Shown: one piece after another, positions 24,661-37,079 of the stretch | Layout: each line of letters begins with the position of its first letter | Numbering within the stretch: the stretch's first letter is position 1 | Assembly: GCA_028583685.1 (NCBI GenBank) | Contig: JAMXIF010001177.1 | Location: forward strand, 5,011,068-5,075,067 | Length of the DNA: 64,000 bases | Source: Petaurus breviceps papuanus | Taxonomy: Eukaryota; Chordata; Mammalia; Diprotodontia; Petauridae | Reading direction: 5' to 3' | The notes under the pieces: generated by a model | What the model was told of the DNA's origin: nothing | Seen by the model: only the letters and a program-made list of their open reading frames with translations | Database searches by the model: none | Position numbers and translations under genes: made by a program

Positions 24661-25266
24661 AAAAATTTGAAAAAAATTTAACAACACACAAGAATGCATT
24701 ACTGAAAAATGAAAACTCCTGTTGTAAATGCTTACTGAGTTTGCAACTTCATATATAAGTACATCCTTCTTTGGGGCAAGGACAATTATTTTTAATGGAT
24801 GGTTTCTATTACTTTTAATTAAATGTTACTTAGTAGGTAGAGATTTGTGGAAAGTGTATTTTAAAGTAAAAAGGTTGTGATCTGAGATTAAATAATTTAG
24901 ATTAGGGAGCATAGATGAATGCTTAAGCATTAAAATAAGGTATCTGAATCATTTGGAGGAATTTAAGAGAGCAAAGGGGAATGACCATTATATTTAAGCT
25001 GGTATGGGACATTTTCACTGTCATGCAAGAAGAAGGAAGGTTGGAATGGATGCAAAAAAGGAAAACAAACAAACAAACAAAAAGTTCAGAGGAGGACTCA
25101 AACAATGCAATCTTATTAAATTTAATACATACTTTAAAAAATAATCACATAACAGAAGTACATGGTTTCATATATAATTTTTTTATCCTTTATATACTGA
25201 AATGTTCATGAGTGCTGATGATTAAGTTGATAAAAATAACGAAAATTTTAATTTAAAAAAGATCCA

Positions 25267-27008
25267 GGGAGGGTGGAGTCAAGATGGCGGAGTAGAACCA
25301 GGACTTCCACAGGGCTCCCACTTCTACCTCCTCCAATTCATGTAGAAGGTGACTCTAAACAAACTTTGGAACTACAGAACCCACAAAATGACACAGAGAA
25401 GCTAACCTCCCGCTGAGGACAGCCTGGCTGATTGAGGAGAGATAATTTAAAAATTATTGGACTACCTGAAAGCCATGATCAAAAAAAGAACCTAGAAATC
25501 ATCCTCCAAGAAATTCTCAAAGAAAATTGCCCTGATGTTTTAGAACCAGAGGGTAAAATAGAGGTTGAAAGAATCCACCGATCACCTCCTGAAAAAGATC
25601 CCCAAAAGAAAACTCCTAGGAATATTATAGCCAGGTTCCAGAGTTCCCAGATCAAGGAGAGAATACTACAAGCAGCCAGGAAGAAACAATTTCAATATTG
25701 TGGAAACACAATCAGGATAACACAGGATCTGTGAGCTTCTACACTGAGGGATCAAAGGGCTTGGAATATGATATTCTGGAGGTCAAAGGAGCTGGGATTA
25801 AAACCAAGAATCACCTACCCAGCAAAACTGAGTATCATGTTTCAGGGGAAAATATGATCATTCAACAGAATAGAGGACTTTCAAGCATTCTTGATTAAAA
25901 AAACAGTTGAATAGAAAATCTGACACTTAGATACAAGAATCAAGAGAAGCATGAGAAGGTAAACAGGGAAAAGAAATCATAAGGAACTTATTAAAGTTGA
26001 ACTACTTATATTTCTACATGGAAAAATGATAATTGTAACTTATGAAACTTTTCTCAGTATGAGAATAGTTGAAGGGAATAAAAATGTATTATATATGTGT
26101 GTGTATACATAAATATATATGTCTATATAGGAGGGTATATGGCATATGAATACATTATGTGAGTATGTGTATATATAGGTATACATAGACAGAGGGCACA
26201 GGACCAGTTGAATAGGAAGGGATGATACTTAAAAGGTGAAACTGAGAGGTGAGAGAAGAATATAATGAGAAGAGATAGGGAGGGATAGAATGGGGTAAAT
26301 TATCTCATATAGAAGAGGCAAGGGAAAATGGTTACAATGGAGGGGAAGAACAGGAAGGCAAAAAGGAATGAGTCAACCTTATTCTCAATGAATTTGGCTT
26401 AGGGAGGGAATGACATACACACTAGGGTATCTCACCCTACAGGAGTGTAGGGGTTAAGGGAATGAGAGGGGGGATGATGGAAGGGAGGGCAGGCTGGGGG
26501 GGAGGGAAGTTGGAAGCACCCACTTTTGAAAAGGGACAGGATCACAGTAGAGAACAGAACAAGTGGGGGGTGGGATGGGATGGAGGGAAATATAGTCAGT
26601 CTTTCACAATATATCCACCATGGAAATCTTTTGCATAGCTACACATGTACAACCTATATTGAATTGCTTATCTTCCCAGTAAGGATGGATGATGAGGGAG
26701 GTAGGGAAAGAATCTGGAATTCAAAGGTTTAAAATCTAATGTTTAAAAAATATATTATTATTATTATTTTGCATGTAACTGGGAAATAAGATGTACAGGC
26801 ACTGGGGCATAGAGATCCACCATGCCCTCCTGGAAAGTAGGAGGGGGGATGGGGGAAGATATAGGAAAAAATAGATTGGGGGAGGGGATATTCAGTGGGA
26901 TCGCTATTTTGGGGTGATGGGTAGAGAAAAATGGGGAGAAAATTTGTAACTTAAAATCTTGAGGAAATTAATGATGTAAACAAAAAAATAAAAAATAAAC
27001 TACACAAA
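25267..27008 (+). mobile_element. HAL1 (half-L1) with internal deletion
   Basis: Begins with the gtcaagatggcggagtag 5' motif and ends in an A-rich tail. The duplication is AAAAAAGATCCA at 25255-25266 and AAAAAAGTTCCA at 27009-27020. The 5' UTR jumps near 25430 straight into the ORF1 RNA-binding part (RDNLKIIGLPESHD). ORF1 codons end near 25950 and the 3' UTR follows at once. There is no ORF2. ORF1 has at least one frame break. Confidence 0.8.
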
Positions 27009-27020
27009 AAAAAAGTTCCA

Positions 27021-27588
27021 GGGCATTTGTATTTATTTCATAGGTCCCTAAAAACATTGCTTAAATAGATCTAATGGCCTCTTTTCATGGTAGTTAAACT
27101 TAAATCTTAGATTCACACCATGAACTGAAATAGATCTCATCACTCAATATCTCCTTCACTAGCAGTAAACAGCCTTGCTTCTCCATACCCTCTACATCCC
27201 AATCCCCTTTGTGGTAGTCTTTGCAACTCCTTTTGGAAGCATATGAGTTAACCAGACAAGGGACATTTTAGAGGGTGTGGAAAGGACCCTCATTGTCAAA
27301 TATCTTAATATTACTAAAGAAAAAAAAAATCAGAATTCCAAGTCCTATTGCCTGGTATTTTATTAAGTTACTATTGAGAGCAACAGAAAATATTTTGACT
27401 ATATAATCAAAAATTTTTTAAGCAGAATCTCCATTTTTCCTGAGTTCTGACATCTCATTTTTGTGTCACTGCTTTTGCATCTTCCTCCCAATAAAGTAAA
27501 CATCAGAGTTGTAAATTCTAGAGCATTAGAAACATAAGAAGTAAGAAATTTCTTTAAAAGATATATAGAATATAAAAATTAATTTTAC
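27021..27588. other. Intron between HAL1 and exon C
   Basis: AT-rich unique sequence with no recognised repeat. Confidence 0.4.
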
Positions 27589-27613
27589 CTTTGAGAGTCT
27601 GTGTTTCATTTCA
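27589..27613 (-). CDS. CATSPERE: CATSPERE exon C, a 25-nt microexon
   Basis: The minus strand shows a strong polypyrimidine tract (ttaatttttttccag), then 25 bases, then gtaaaatt. The first T completes an AGT serine codon with exon B. The exon reads SEMKHRLSK including that serine and ends exactly in phase 0, which is what exon D needs. The encoded segment sits between the CFMWYF block and the IWIYDP block, where the human protein as I recall it has a linker of similar length. Length alone would make the call weak. The exact phase fit on both sides and position in the chain support it. Confidence 0.68.
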
Positions 27614-27839
27614 CTGGAAAAAAATTAAACATGTTTAAGTAAACAATAAATAAAACTATAATTGTTATGTATCTACTTTTAATTATATATGCAAAATATC
27701 ATAAAGTCCTTTAATGTCAGTAATTATTCATTGCCAGATTAATCTCCTTAAAACTTTTCAGCACAGTTTCTTATTTATTTATTTTTAGCACATTGTTTCT
27801 TAAAAATCTTAGAGTAACTCTGTATGATTCATCAGGTTA

Positions 27840-28100
27840 CATTAATACCCCTCATTTGGCTTTTGATGATTTACATTCATTGGTCTCATTTACCTGTCAA
27901 TTTCATCTTTCGCTGTTTCATAAAACGGCCAGTTATCTCTAGTCAGACTACTCCTTGCTGGCTCCTACAAATGGCCAGCACCTCAGCACTTTGATTCAAG
28001 ATGTTTTTTCCCCTGACTTAAATTCCTTTTCCCTTCCTTTATCAATCCAAAATCTAAACCTTTCTAAAAAGGTTCAAGTTAAAATTTGTATTTTCCATAG
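27840..28100 (+). mobile_element. L2-like remnant
   Basis: Degenerate pyrimidine-rich L2 3' pattern (ggccagcacctcagcacttt, ttccctcgact-like). Weak. Confidence 0.35.
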
Positions 28101-28150
28101 TCTTCCAAAATAACCCAACTACAGTGATCTTTTTCTAGTTTTGAATTTCC

Positions 28151-28152
<2 letters not shown>

Positions 28153-28184
<32 letters not shown>
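28153..28184. repeat. (CA)n microsatellite
   Basis: Sixteen CA units. Confidence 0.9.
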
Positions 28185-28186
<2 letters not shown>

Positions 28187-29978
28187 CACTATGAGATACC
28201 TACTTATGTTTTGCCTTGCAATTTCTCTCTCATCATTTCATATAGGAGGTATGATCACAGTTCATTTTTAACAGTAAGCCAGAAATTACATATCCAAATT
28301 AATGTTGTCTCTTTTAAAATAGTTATACCTCCTTCCCTTTTTGACAGAGAGGACAGCACAGCAATGGGACTATACTATGAGCTATTGTTGAAATGATGGG
28401 CTTTTTTTCCCCTTTTTTTTTTTGCTGGACTATTTTTTCCTTTTTTTTTGCATTCTTTGCTACAAAGAATGACTCACTGGGTGGATTACGTAAAAGGGAT
28501 ATATTCAGAAATAAAGGTTATTTAACAATAAAATATATCAATAAAAATTTTTAAAAGAAAAGCAATGTTAAAAAAGTAAGTTACTTTGTGTGGAAACATT
28601 AAAAATCTCCTTTTAAATTTCTCTAGTAATATTATTAAATATTTCTCTGGTCTAAAAAAAATTACCAAAAACCCTTACAAACATCCCTGTTTTAGGTGGG
28701 TTAGATGGAAGACTAGATGGCTTTTCTTAGGTAAATAGACTACAAATGAAAAATAAAATTTAGAGAAATATTTATTGCCTTTTATTTTTTCAAATGCTTT
28801 ATTAACTTCTGATTCACATCACTCATTTCTGCCAGATTTTGAGTTACAAATTTTCTCCCTGTTTTTCCCCTACCCACTGCCCCAAAATAGCAGTCCCACA
28901 GGATATCCCCTCCTCCAATCTTCTCTCTCCTATATTTTCTCCCATACCCCTTTTGACTTTTCCAGTGGATCTCTTTGCCCCAGTGCCTGTATATCTTATT
29001 TCCCAATTACATGTAAAATAGTATTAATAATAGTATATGTATTTGAATATTTGATTTGAAAACTTTGAATTTCAGATTCATTCCCTTCCTCCCTTGTCAC
29101 CCACCCTTACTGGGAAGATAAGCAGTTTAGTATAGGTTGTACATAGTGTGTGGCTAATGCAAAACAATAACATAGTAGATATATTGTAAAAGACTGACTA
29201 TATTTCCCTCCCTCCTATCCCACCTCCCTCTTGTTCTATTCTCTGCTTTGATCCCATCCCTTTTCAAAAGTGGGTGCTTCCGGAGGGTGGAGCCAAGATG
29301 GCGGAGTAGAAGCATGACCTTCCCTTGGCTCCAGCTTCCACCTTCCCCAATCTGTGTGAAAAGGGGACTCTAAAGAAACTTTGGAGTTGCAGAACCCATG
29401 GAATGACACAGAGAGGCTTGCCTCCCACTGAGGACAGCCTGGTGGGCTGGTGGGAATCCAGCGCAGCGCTCTGGGGGCCGGGCCCAGCCCCACACCGGGG
29501 CTTTGGCCCCAGGGCAGGCCTGAATAGCTGCCAGCTGGGGGGACTCCAGGTCGGCAGAGGCTGTGGTGTTTCCAGATTTATCAACACATGGATTTGAGGG
29601 ACAAGGTGAGAGGTCAGTACAGTCTAGACTTTGGGACCAGTAAGTGGGAGTGCGTGGCTTTTGCCGCTGAGGTGCCGGCACAGCCAGCCAGTGCCACGTG
29701 GCAGCTTCAGCTCCTGGCCTGCAGTGTAGGGGGCCCAAGCACAAGTCTGAGGGGTAATCGCTCTTGCTTTAACCTGATTGGATCTGGATTGCAGTCTAGG
29801 GTGGAGGTCCTGGGGTGTGTGTTCAGTTTGCCGGAGTGTGTGGAGACCTCAGAGAGAGCACCCATCTAATACCTCTGGCAACTGAGAAAACCCCAGCATT
29901 TGGGATGAAAGCTCCCCTGTCTGGTGGCAGAGTCCTACTGTGGCAAAAAGCCCAAAAGTCAAGTAATTGAGTGGCAAC

Positions 29979-31035
29979 ATGACCAGGCAAAGGAAACAAA
30001 GCAAACAGAAGACTCTAACATTACACTCCTATTTTGGGGACAAAAAGGAGCAAAGCATGGAACAGGAGGAAAACAGTGAAATCAGAACTCCTGCACCAAA
30101 AGCTTCAAAGGAAAATACAAGCTGGTTACAGGCCACAGAGGACCTTAAGAAGCAGATAAGAGAAGTGGAGGAAAAATTGGGAAGAGAAATGAGAAAAATG
30201 CAAGAAAATTATGAAATGAGAGTCAACAGCCTGACTGAAGAAAATAATACCTTAAAAACAGACTGACTCAAATGGCAAAAGAGGCTCAAAAAGGCAATGA
30301 GGAGAAGAATGCCTTAAAAAGCCGAATTTGCCAGATGGAAAAAGAATCTTAAAAGCTCAATGAGGAGAATCATGGCTTCAGAATTAGACTGGAGCAAATG
30401 TAAGCTAATGACTTCATGAGAAATCAAGATCCTGTTAAACAGATCCAAACAAATGAAAGAATAGAAGGCAATATGAACTATCTCATGAGAAAAACCACTG
30501 ACCTGGAAAATAGATACAGGAGAGATAATTTAAAAATTATTGGACTACCTGAAAGCCATGATAAAAAAAACCTAGAAATCATCCTCCAGGAAGTTCTCAA
30601 AGAAAACTGTCCTGATGTTTTAGTACCAGAGGGCAAAATAGAGGTTGAAAGAATCCACCTATCACCTTCTGAAAAAGATCCCAAAAAGAAAACTCCTAAG
30701 AATATTATAGCTAGGTTCCAGAATTCCCAGATTAAGGAGAGAATATTACAATCAGCAGGAAGAAACAATTTGAATATTGTGGAAACACAATCAGGATAAC
30801 CCAGGATCTGGCAGCTTCTACACTGAGGGATCGAAGGGCTTGGAATATGATGTTCCAGAGGTCAAAGGAGCTGGGATTAAAACCAAGAGTCACCTACCCA
30901 GCAAAACTGAGTATCATGTTTCAGGGGAAAATATGGTCATTAAGTGGAATAGAGGACTTTCAAGCATTCTTGCTGAAAAAACCAGAGTTGAATAGAAAAT
31001 TTGACATTGAGACACAAGAAGCAAGAGAAGCATGA
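29979..31035 (+). pseudogene. HAL1 ORF1 (L1 ORF1p-like), broken
   Basis: ORF1 proteins of L1 are trimeric RNA-binding chaperones. ATG at 29979 opens MTRQRKQSKQKTLTLHSYFG, followed by a coiled coil with LTEENNTLK. The frame stops at 30266. The coiled coil resumes with further 21-residue units, and a second frame (30416-30799) carries RRDNLKIIGLPESHD, the RRM-like part, and IIARFQNSQIKERIL. The C-terminal part ending KFDIETQEAREA (to 31035) is in a third frame. So at least two or three frameshifts and a stop inactivate it. It is followed directly by non-coding 3' UTR. Confidence 0.85.
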
Positions 31036-31146
31036 GAAGGTAAACAGGGAAAAGAAATCATAAGGAACTTATCCAAGTAGAACTATTAACATTCCTACAT
31101 GGAAAAACAATAATTGTAACTTATGAAACTTTTCTCAGTAGTTGAA

Positions 31147-31149
<3 letters not shown>

Positions 31150-31204
<55 letters not shown>
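31150..31204. repeat. (TA)n microsatellite
   Basis: About 27 uninterrupted TA units in the HAL1 3' UTR. Confidence 0.9.
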
Positions 31205-31206
<2 letters not shown>

Positions 31207-31548
31207 GTCTATATATGAGGGTATATGGGCATATGAATACATATGTGAATGTGTGTATATATGTTTTACAGGTATACATAGATAGAGGGCACAGGACCAA
31301 TTTAACAGGAAGGGATGATACTTAAAAGGTGAAATTAAGAGGTGAGAGGAATATAATGAGAGGAAATGGGGAGAGACAGATTGGGGTAAACTATTTCATA
31401 CAGAAGAGGCAAGGGAAAATGGTTTCAGTGGAGGGGAGGAGTGGGAGGGCAGGGGGGAGTGGGTCAACCTTGTTCCTATTGAGTTTGGCTTGAGGAGGGA
31501 GTGAAGTGCACACTGGGTGGGGTGTCTCACCCTCCTGGAGAGTAGGGG

Positions 31549-32089
31549 TGTAATGGGAATGCAAATTTGGAAGATCTTCCCTGCCCCTAGGCTAAAGTGC
31601 ACCTGAAGCCTGGGGTGGGAGGCTTGTTTTTCAGTAGATACTTTTTGATTGGCCAGTGGGTCAATAAGGTTGTTACATTCTCTGAGCCAGGAGAAGGCTA
31701 TATAAGCCCTGATGTGAGGCTTTGTTTTGGGGGCTCACTTTGAGAAGTGTTCTGTGATTTGATATGGATTCTGGGAAGCTGTTGTCTGGAGCCCCCCCGG
31801 CTTTGAAAAACCCAGATGTTGAAACCCAGATGTTGATTGGGTATGGATGTAATGGCTAAACAGTTTGGAAAGCTGTCTACTTGATCTGTTTCTGTCTTGA
31901 TAATTCTGCCTGTATACTTTGAAGTTCGGGGTGCTGACCTTTTTCCTCTGAACAAGGTAAACGATATATGGTCTGACTGATTAAAGTAAGCTTGTTAACT
32001 CATTTTGAGTTGCTTTCCTTTGTCAAAGCAGATCCAGGAACCTGTGTTGGCAGCAAACCCTGAGGACGCCTGGGGTGCTTGCTGCTACA
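31549..32089 (+). mobile_element. Solo LTR fossil, family X (541 bp)
   Basis: TGTAATGGGAAT ... GCTTGCTGCTACA with the exact 5-bp duplication AGGGG at 31544-31548 and 32090-32094. TATATAA lies at 31699-31705 and ATTAAA at 31980-31985. It is inserted in the HAL1 3' UTR, so it is younger than that HAL1. It is the best-preserved copy of the family (others at 14602, 37359, 43146, 48365). Confidence 0.9.
31699..31705 (+). promoter_or_regulatory. TATA box of the LTR
   Basis: TATATAA sits 280 bp before the ATTAAA polyadenylation signal, the usual U3/R arrangement. The same block is present in the antisense copies at 14602-15138 and 48365-48926. Confidence 0.6.
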
Positions 32090-32394
32090 AGGGGGTGAAG
32101 GGAATAAGAGGGGGAATGATGGAGGGGAGGGCAGGCTGGGGGGAAGGGAGGTTGGAATCACCCACTTTTGAAAAGGGATGGGATCAAGGTGGAGAGTGGA
32201 GCAAGTGGGAGATGGGATGGGAGGGAGGAAAATGTATTCAGTCTTTTAACAATATATCTACTATGTCATTGTTTTGCATTAGCCACATATGTACAACCTA
32301 TATATACTGAACTGCTTGTCTTCCCAGTGGGGGTGGGTGACAGGGAGGGAAGGGAGTGGGTCTGGAATTGAAAGTTTTAAAATCAAATATTCAA

Positions 32395-32426
<32 letters not shown>

Positions 32427-33467
32427 GTGTGTGTGTATATATATGTATATACTATTATTAATACCATTTTACATGTAATTGGGAAATGAGATATGCAGGC
32501 ACTGGGGCATAGAGACCCACTGGAAAAGTCAAAAGGGGTGTGGGAGAGGATATGGGAGGGAGCAGATTGGAGGAGGAGATATCCTGTGGGACTGCTATTT
32601 TGGGGCAGTGGGCGGGGGAAAAGCAGGGAGAAAATTTGTAGCTCAAAATCTGGCAGAAACAGATGATGTAGATGGGAAGTTAATAAAGCATTTTTTAAAA
32701 ATGGGTGCTTCCAGCTTCCCTCCCCCTCAGCCTGCCCTCCCTTCCATCATCCCCCCTCTCATCCCCTTCCCCTCTTAGGCTCCTGGAGGGTGAGGTACCC
32801 TATTTAGTGTGTATTTCATTCCCTCCTCAAGCCAAATTCAATGGGAATAAGGTTGACCCATTCCCTTTTGCCCTCCTATTCTTCCCCTCCATTGTAACCA
32901 TTTTTCCTTGCCTCTTCTATATGAGATAGCTTACCCCATTCTCTCTCCCCATCTCCTCTCATTATATTCCTCTCTCACCTCTTAATTTCACCTTTTAAGT
33001 AGCATCCCTTCCTGTTAAATTGGTCCTGTGCCCTTTATGTATATCTGTAAACATATATACACACATTCACATATGTATTCATATGCCCATATACCCTCAT
33101 ACATGGACATGTATACATACATACATTTATATATATGTATATATATATATTTATATCCCCTTCAACTACTGAGAAAAGTTTCATTAGTTATAATTATTGT
33201 TTTCCCATGTAGGAGTGTTAATAGTTCAACTTGGATAAGTTCCTTATGATTTCTTTTCCCCGTTTACCTCCTCATGCTTCTTTTGCTTCTTGAATCTGAA
33301 TGTCAAATTTTCTATTCAACTGTGGTTTTTTCAGCAAGAATGCTTGAAAGTCCTCTATTCCACTGAATGACCATATTTTCCCTTGAAATATGATACTCAG
33401 TTTTGATGGGTAGGTGACTTCGATCCCTCAGTGTAGAAGCTGCCAGAACCTGGGTTATCCTGATTGC

Positions 33468-34230
33468 TGACATGCTGCACTCCCTCCATCAATGCATACT
33501 TAGCAGTAACTTAGCAGAAAGGAAGCTACTTGCTGTAGCTTCAGAAATCATCACCCTGTAGATAACACAGTGCTAGATTGCTCAAGACTTAGCTAGGCTT
33601 GGACTACAAAAATACAATCTGTTGATGGGATCATATTCAAAGCCTAAATATTCTGCCAGAAATTTCACTCTGCTAACATGGTCTTAGAAAACCAAGGGTT
33701 GACAATAGCAGTTGTCTCCCTTTTCTCCACAGCAACAGTCTCAGCCTACAGCTTCTAGTCCTCAGCGACCAGGACAACAGAGTTCTGAACAGGGCCAACC
33801 AGTCAAGACCAGGCCTTATCTGCTTAACAAGCTGCTGTTATTGATGTGACTGGAGCTGGGAACTTTATGCAATCCCACCCAGGCAACTGCAGTTGCAATT
33901 CTTACAGCATTGGATGGCTATGGCAGCAGCACAACCAGCTCAGTTCCATCAGCATCAATATACAAGCCGCAAAAAGTAAAATGAAGGAGAGCCATGCCAG
34001 CCACTCCAAAATTCTGAGTCATGAACTAGTTAGGATTTTTTTCCCCTCTTCAATAAAAGAGCATTGAATCAAAGGGTTTTTATTTCACTTGCTTTTGTTT
34101 TGTTTCGTTTTTAAGTGTCAGTATTTTACATGGCTAGAGTGAGGGCAGAAGTACCAAGTTAATATGGGAACCCAACCCTGAAATTTTAAAACTTAGAGAG
34201 TTCATTTAAGAAATTAGGGTTGGTTTTCTT
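33468..34230 (+). other. Unidentified exon-like or pseudogene-like segment
   Basis: After a cccttttctccacag tract, the plus strand from about 33732 reads QQSQPTASSPQRPGQQSSEQ and continues GQPVKTRPYLLNK before a stop. Further Gly/Ser/Thr-rich codons appear in another frame, and AATAAA lies near 34053. It could be a degraded transcribed sequence or processed pseudogene. I do not recognise the parent gene. Confidence 0.3.
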
Positions 34231-34245
34231 AAGTCATGACCTTTT

Positions 34246-34873
34246 ATTTTATTTTTATTTTTTATCAAATGCTTTATTAACTTCCAGTCACAATTTTTTC
34301 CCCTGTTTTTCCTCTACCCACCATCCCAAAATAGCGATCCCACTGGATATCCCCTCCTCCAATCAGCTTTCTCCCATAACTTCCCCCATCCCCCCTCCGA
34401 TTTTCCAGTAGGGCATGGTGGATCTCTAAGTCCCAGTGCCTGTATATCTTATTTCCCAGTTAAATGTAAAATAATAATAATAATAATATATGTATGCATG
34501 TATATACATGTACATGTATTTAAACATTTGATTTTAAAACTTTTAATTCATTCCCTTCCTCCTTTGTCACTCACCCTTACTGGGAAGATAAGCAATGCAG
34601 TATAGGTTGTACATGTGTAGCTATGCAAAACATTTCCATAGTGGATATATTGTAAAAGACTAACTATATTTCCCTCCATCCTATCCCACCTCCCACTTGC
34701 TCTATTCTCTACTTTGATCCTGTCCCTTTCAAAAATTGGTGCTTCCAACTTCCTATTAAATTGGTCCTGTGCCCTCTATCTATGTATACCTGTACACATA
34801 TATACACACACTCACATATGTATTCATATGCCCATATACCCTCCTATATAGATATATATATATGTATACATAA

Positions 34874-34914
<41 letters not shown>

Positions 34915-36848
34915 TGTGTACACATTTCTATTCCCTTCAATTATTCTCATACTCAGAAAAGCTTTTTAAGTTACAATTATCGTTTTTCCATGTAAGGAAT
35001 GTAGATAGTTCAACTTTGATAAGTTCCTTATGATTTTTTTCTCTGTTTACCTTCTCATGCTTCTTTTGTTTCTTGTATCTGAATGTCAAATTTTCTATTC
35101 AACTCTGGTTTTTTCATCAAGAATGCTTGAAACTCCCCCTTTCCATTGAATAACCATATTTTCCCCTGAAACATGATACTCAGTTTTGCTGGGTAGGTGA
35201 TTCTTGGTATTAATCCCAGGTCCTTTGACTTCTGGAATATCATATTCCAAGCCCTTCATTCCCTCAGTGTAGAAGCTGCCAGATCCTGGGTTATCCTGAT
35301 TGTGTTTCCACAATATTGACATTGTGGCTTCACAATTTCTTCTTGGCTGCTTATAATATTTTCTCCTTGACCTGGGAATTTTAGAACCTGGCTATAATAT
35401 TCCTAGGAGTTTTCTTTTTGGGATCATTTTCAGGAGGTGATCTATGGATTCTTTCAACCTCTATTTTGCCCTCTGGTTCTGAAACATCAGAGCAGTTTTC
35501 CTTGAGGATTTCTTAGAGGATGATTTCTAGGTTCTTTTTTTGATCATGGCTTTCAGGTAGTCCAATAATTTTTAAATTATCTCTCCTGGATCTATTTTTC
35601 AGGTCAGTGGTTTTCCCAATGAGATATTTCACATTGCCTTCTATATTTTTATTTGTTTGGATCTGTTTAATAGTATCTTGACTTCTCATAAAGTCATTAG
35701 TTTTCATTTGCTCCAATCTAATTCTGAAGGAATGATTCTCTTTAGTGAGCTTTTGAGATTCTTTTACCATCTGGAAAATTTGGCTTTTTAAGGCATTCTT
35801 CTCCTCATTGCCTTTTTGAGCCTCTTTTGCCATTTGAGTCAGTCTATTTTTTAAGGTGTTATTTTCTTCAGCCAGGTTGTTGGCTCTCAATTCAATTTTC
35901 TTGCATCATTCTCATTTCTCTTCCCAATTTTCCCTCCATTTCTCTTATTTGGTTTTCAAAATCCTTCTTAAGCTCCTCTATGGCCTTCAAGCAGCTCGTA
36001 TTTTTCTAGGAAGCTTGTGGTGCAGGAGTTCTGACTTCACTGTCTTCCTCCTGTTCCATGCTTTGATCCTTTTTGTCCCCAAAATAGGAGTGTAAAGTTG
36101 TATTAATCTGCTTGCTTTGCTTCCTTTGCTTGCTCATGTTGCCACTCAATTACTTGACTTTTGAGCTTTTTGCCACAGTAGGACTCTGCTACCAGACAGC
36201 GGAGCTTTTTCCCAGTGGCTGGGGTTTTCGCAGCTGCTGGAGGTATTAGTTCGGTGCCCTCTCTGTGCCTCCACACACTCTGGCAAGCTGGTCATGCACC
36301 CCAGGACCTCCACCCTAAACCACAATCCAGATCCAAGCATGTTAAAGCAAGAGTGATTACCCCTCAGACTGGTTGCTTACAATCTGCAGGCCATGAGCTG
36401 AAGCTACCACGTGGCTGTGGCTGCATGGCCATGGCACATAAGTGCTTTCTCCCTCCAGGGGCTAAAGGCTGGACCATACTCCCGAACTACCGGATCCCAA
36501 AGTCCACACTGCACTGACCTCTCACTTTGTCCTTAGCATCTATGGGTTGATAATTCTGCAAACCACCACAGCTGCTGGTGATCTGAAGTCCCTCCAGCCG
36601 GCTGCTGGTTGTTGCCACCTTGAGGCTAAAACCTTGGGCTAGAGCAGGGCTGTGCTTGGATCCCCGAGCACTGTGCTGGCCCATTCCTGCCTGCCTGATA
36701 AGACTGTCTTCAGCAGGAGGTTAGCTTCTCTGTGTCATTTTGTGGGTTCTGTAGCTCCAAATTTTGTCTAGAGTAATTTTTTACATGAATTGGAGGAGGG
36801 GAAAGCCGGAAGTCCTGTTTCTACTCCACCATCTTGACTCCACCCCAC
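34246..36848 (-). mobile_element. Full-span HAL1, antisense
   Basis: The minus strand starts at the ggggtggagtcaagatggtg motif near 36846 and ends in an A-rich tail at 34246. The duplication is AAGTCATGACCTTTT at 34231-34245 and AAGTCATGGCTTTTT at 36849-36863. ORF1 lies at about 36137-35055 in several frames and has no ORF2 after it. The 3' UTR lacks a few hundred bases near 34750 compared with the other copies. Three coiled-coil units of 21 residues are readable at 35890-35690. Confidence 0.85.
34880..34908. repeat. (TG)n microsatellite
   Basis: About 14 TG units in the HAL1 3' UTR. Confidence 0.85.
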
Positions 36849-37079
36849 AAGTCATGGCTTTTTAAATAGTTGCTTTATTGTGCATTTTTTTTTCCATTAA
36901 GGGATAATGTATAAGGAGGTCACCTGAGAAATTCTAAGGGAAAAAAAAGGATTTTGTAAATGTAATATTGATATTTGTTTATTTAGTATAAAAGATTTGT
37001 GAGCACTGTAACAAATATAATTTTTACAAATCCATTTTGAGAAACAAAAATAAAACAACAAACCAAGGGTTGCTCTTAT

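Larger units (their letters stand above)
29282..32701 (+). mobile_element. Full-span HAL1, interrupted by a solo LTR
   Basis: Starts ggagggtggagccaagatgg, runs through a GC-rich 5' UTR (to 29978), ORF1 (29979-31035) and a 3' UTR with a TA microsatellite, and ends in ttttttaaaa. The duplication TGGGTGCTTCC lies at 29271-29281 and 32702-32712. Removing the LTR leaves about 2.87 kb, far short of a 6-kb L1. The missing part is ORF2. Confidence 0.88.
28782..33467 (-). mobile_element. Antisense HAL1, 5' truncated, split by another HAL1
   Basis: 28782-29281 is an antisense HAL1 3' end and 32702-33467 continues the same element into the end of ORF1 (aagctgccagaacctgggtt). The plus-strand HAL1 29282-32701 lies between them with the duplication TGGGTGCTTCC on both sides. 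It is truncated near 33467 in the ORF1 C-terminal codons. Confidence 0.8.

Noticed and set aside
29264-29869. Several overlapping Pro/Ala-rich open frames on both strands
   Set aside because: They lie in the GC-rich HAL1 5' UTR. Low stop density there is compositional.
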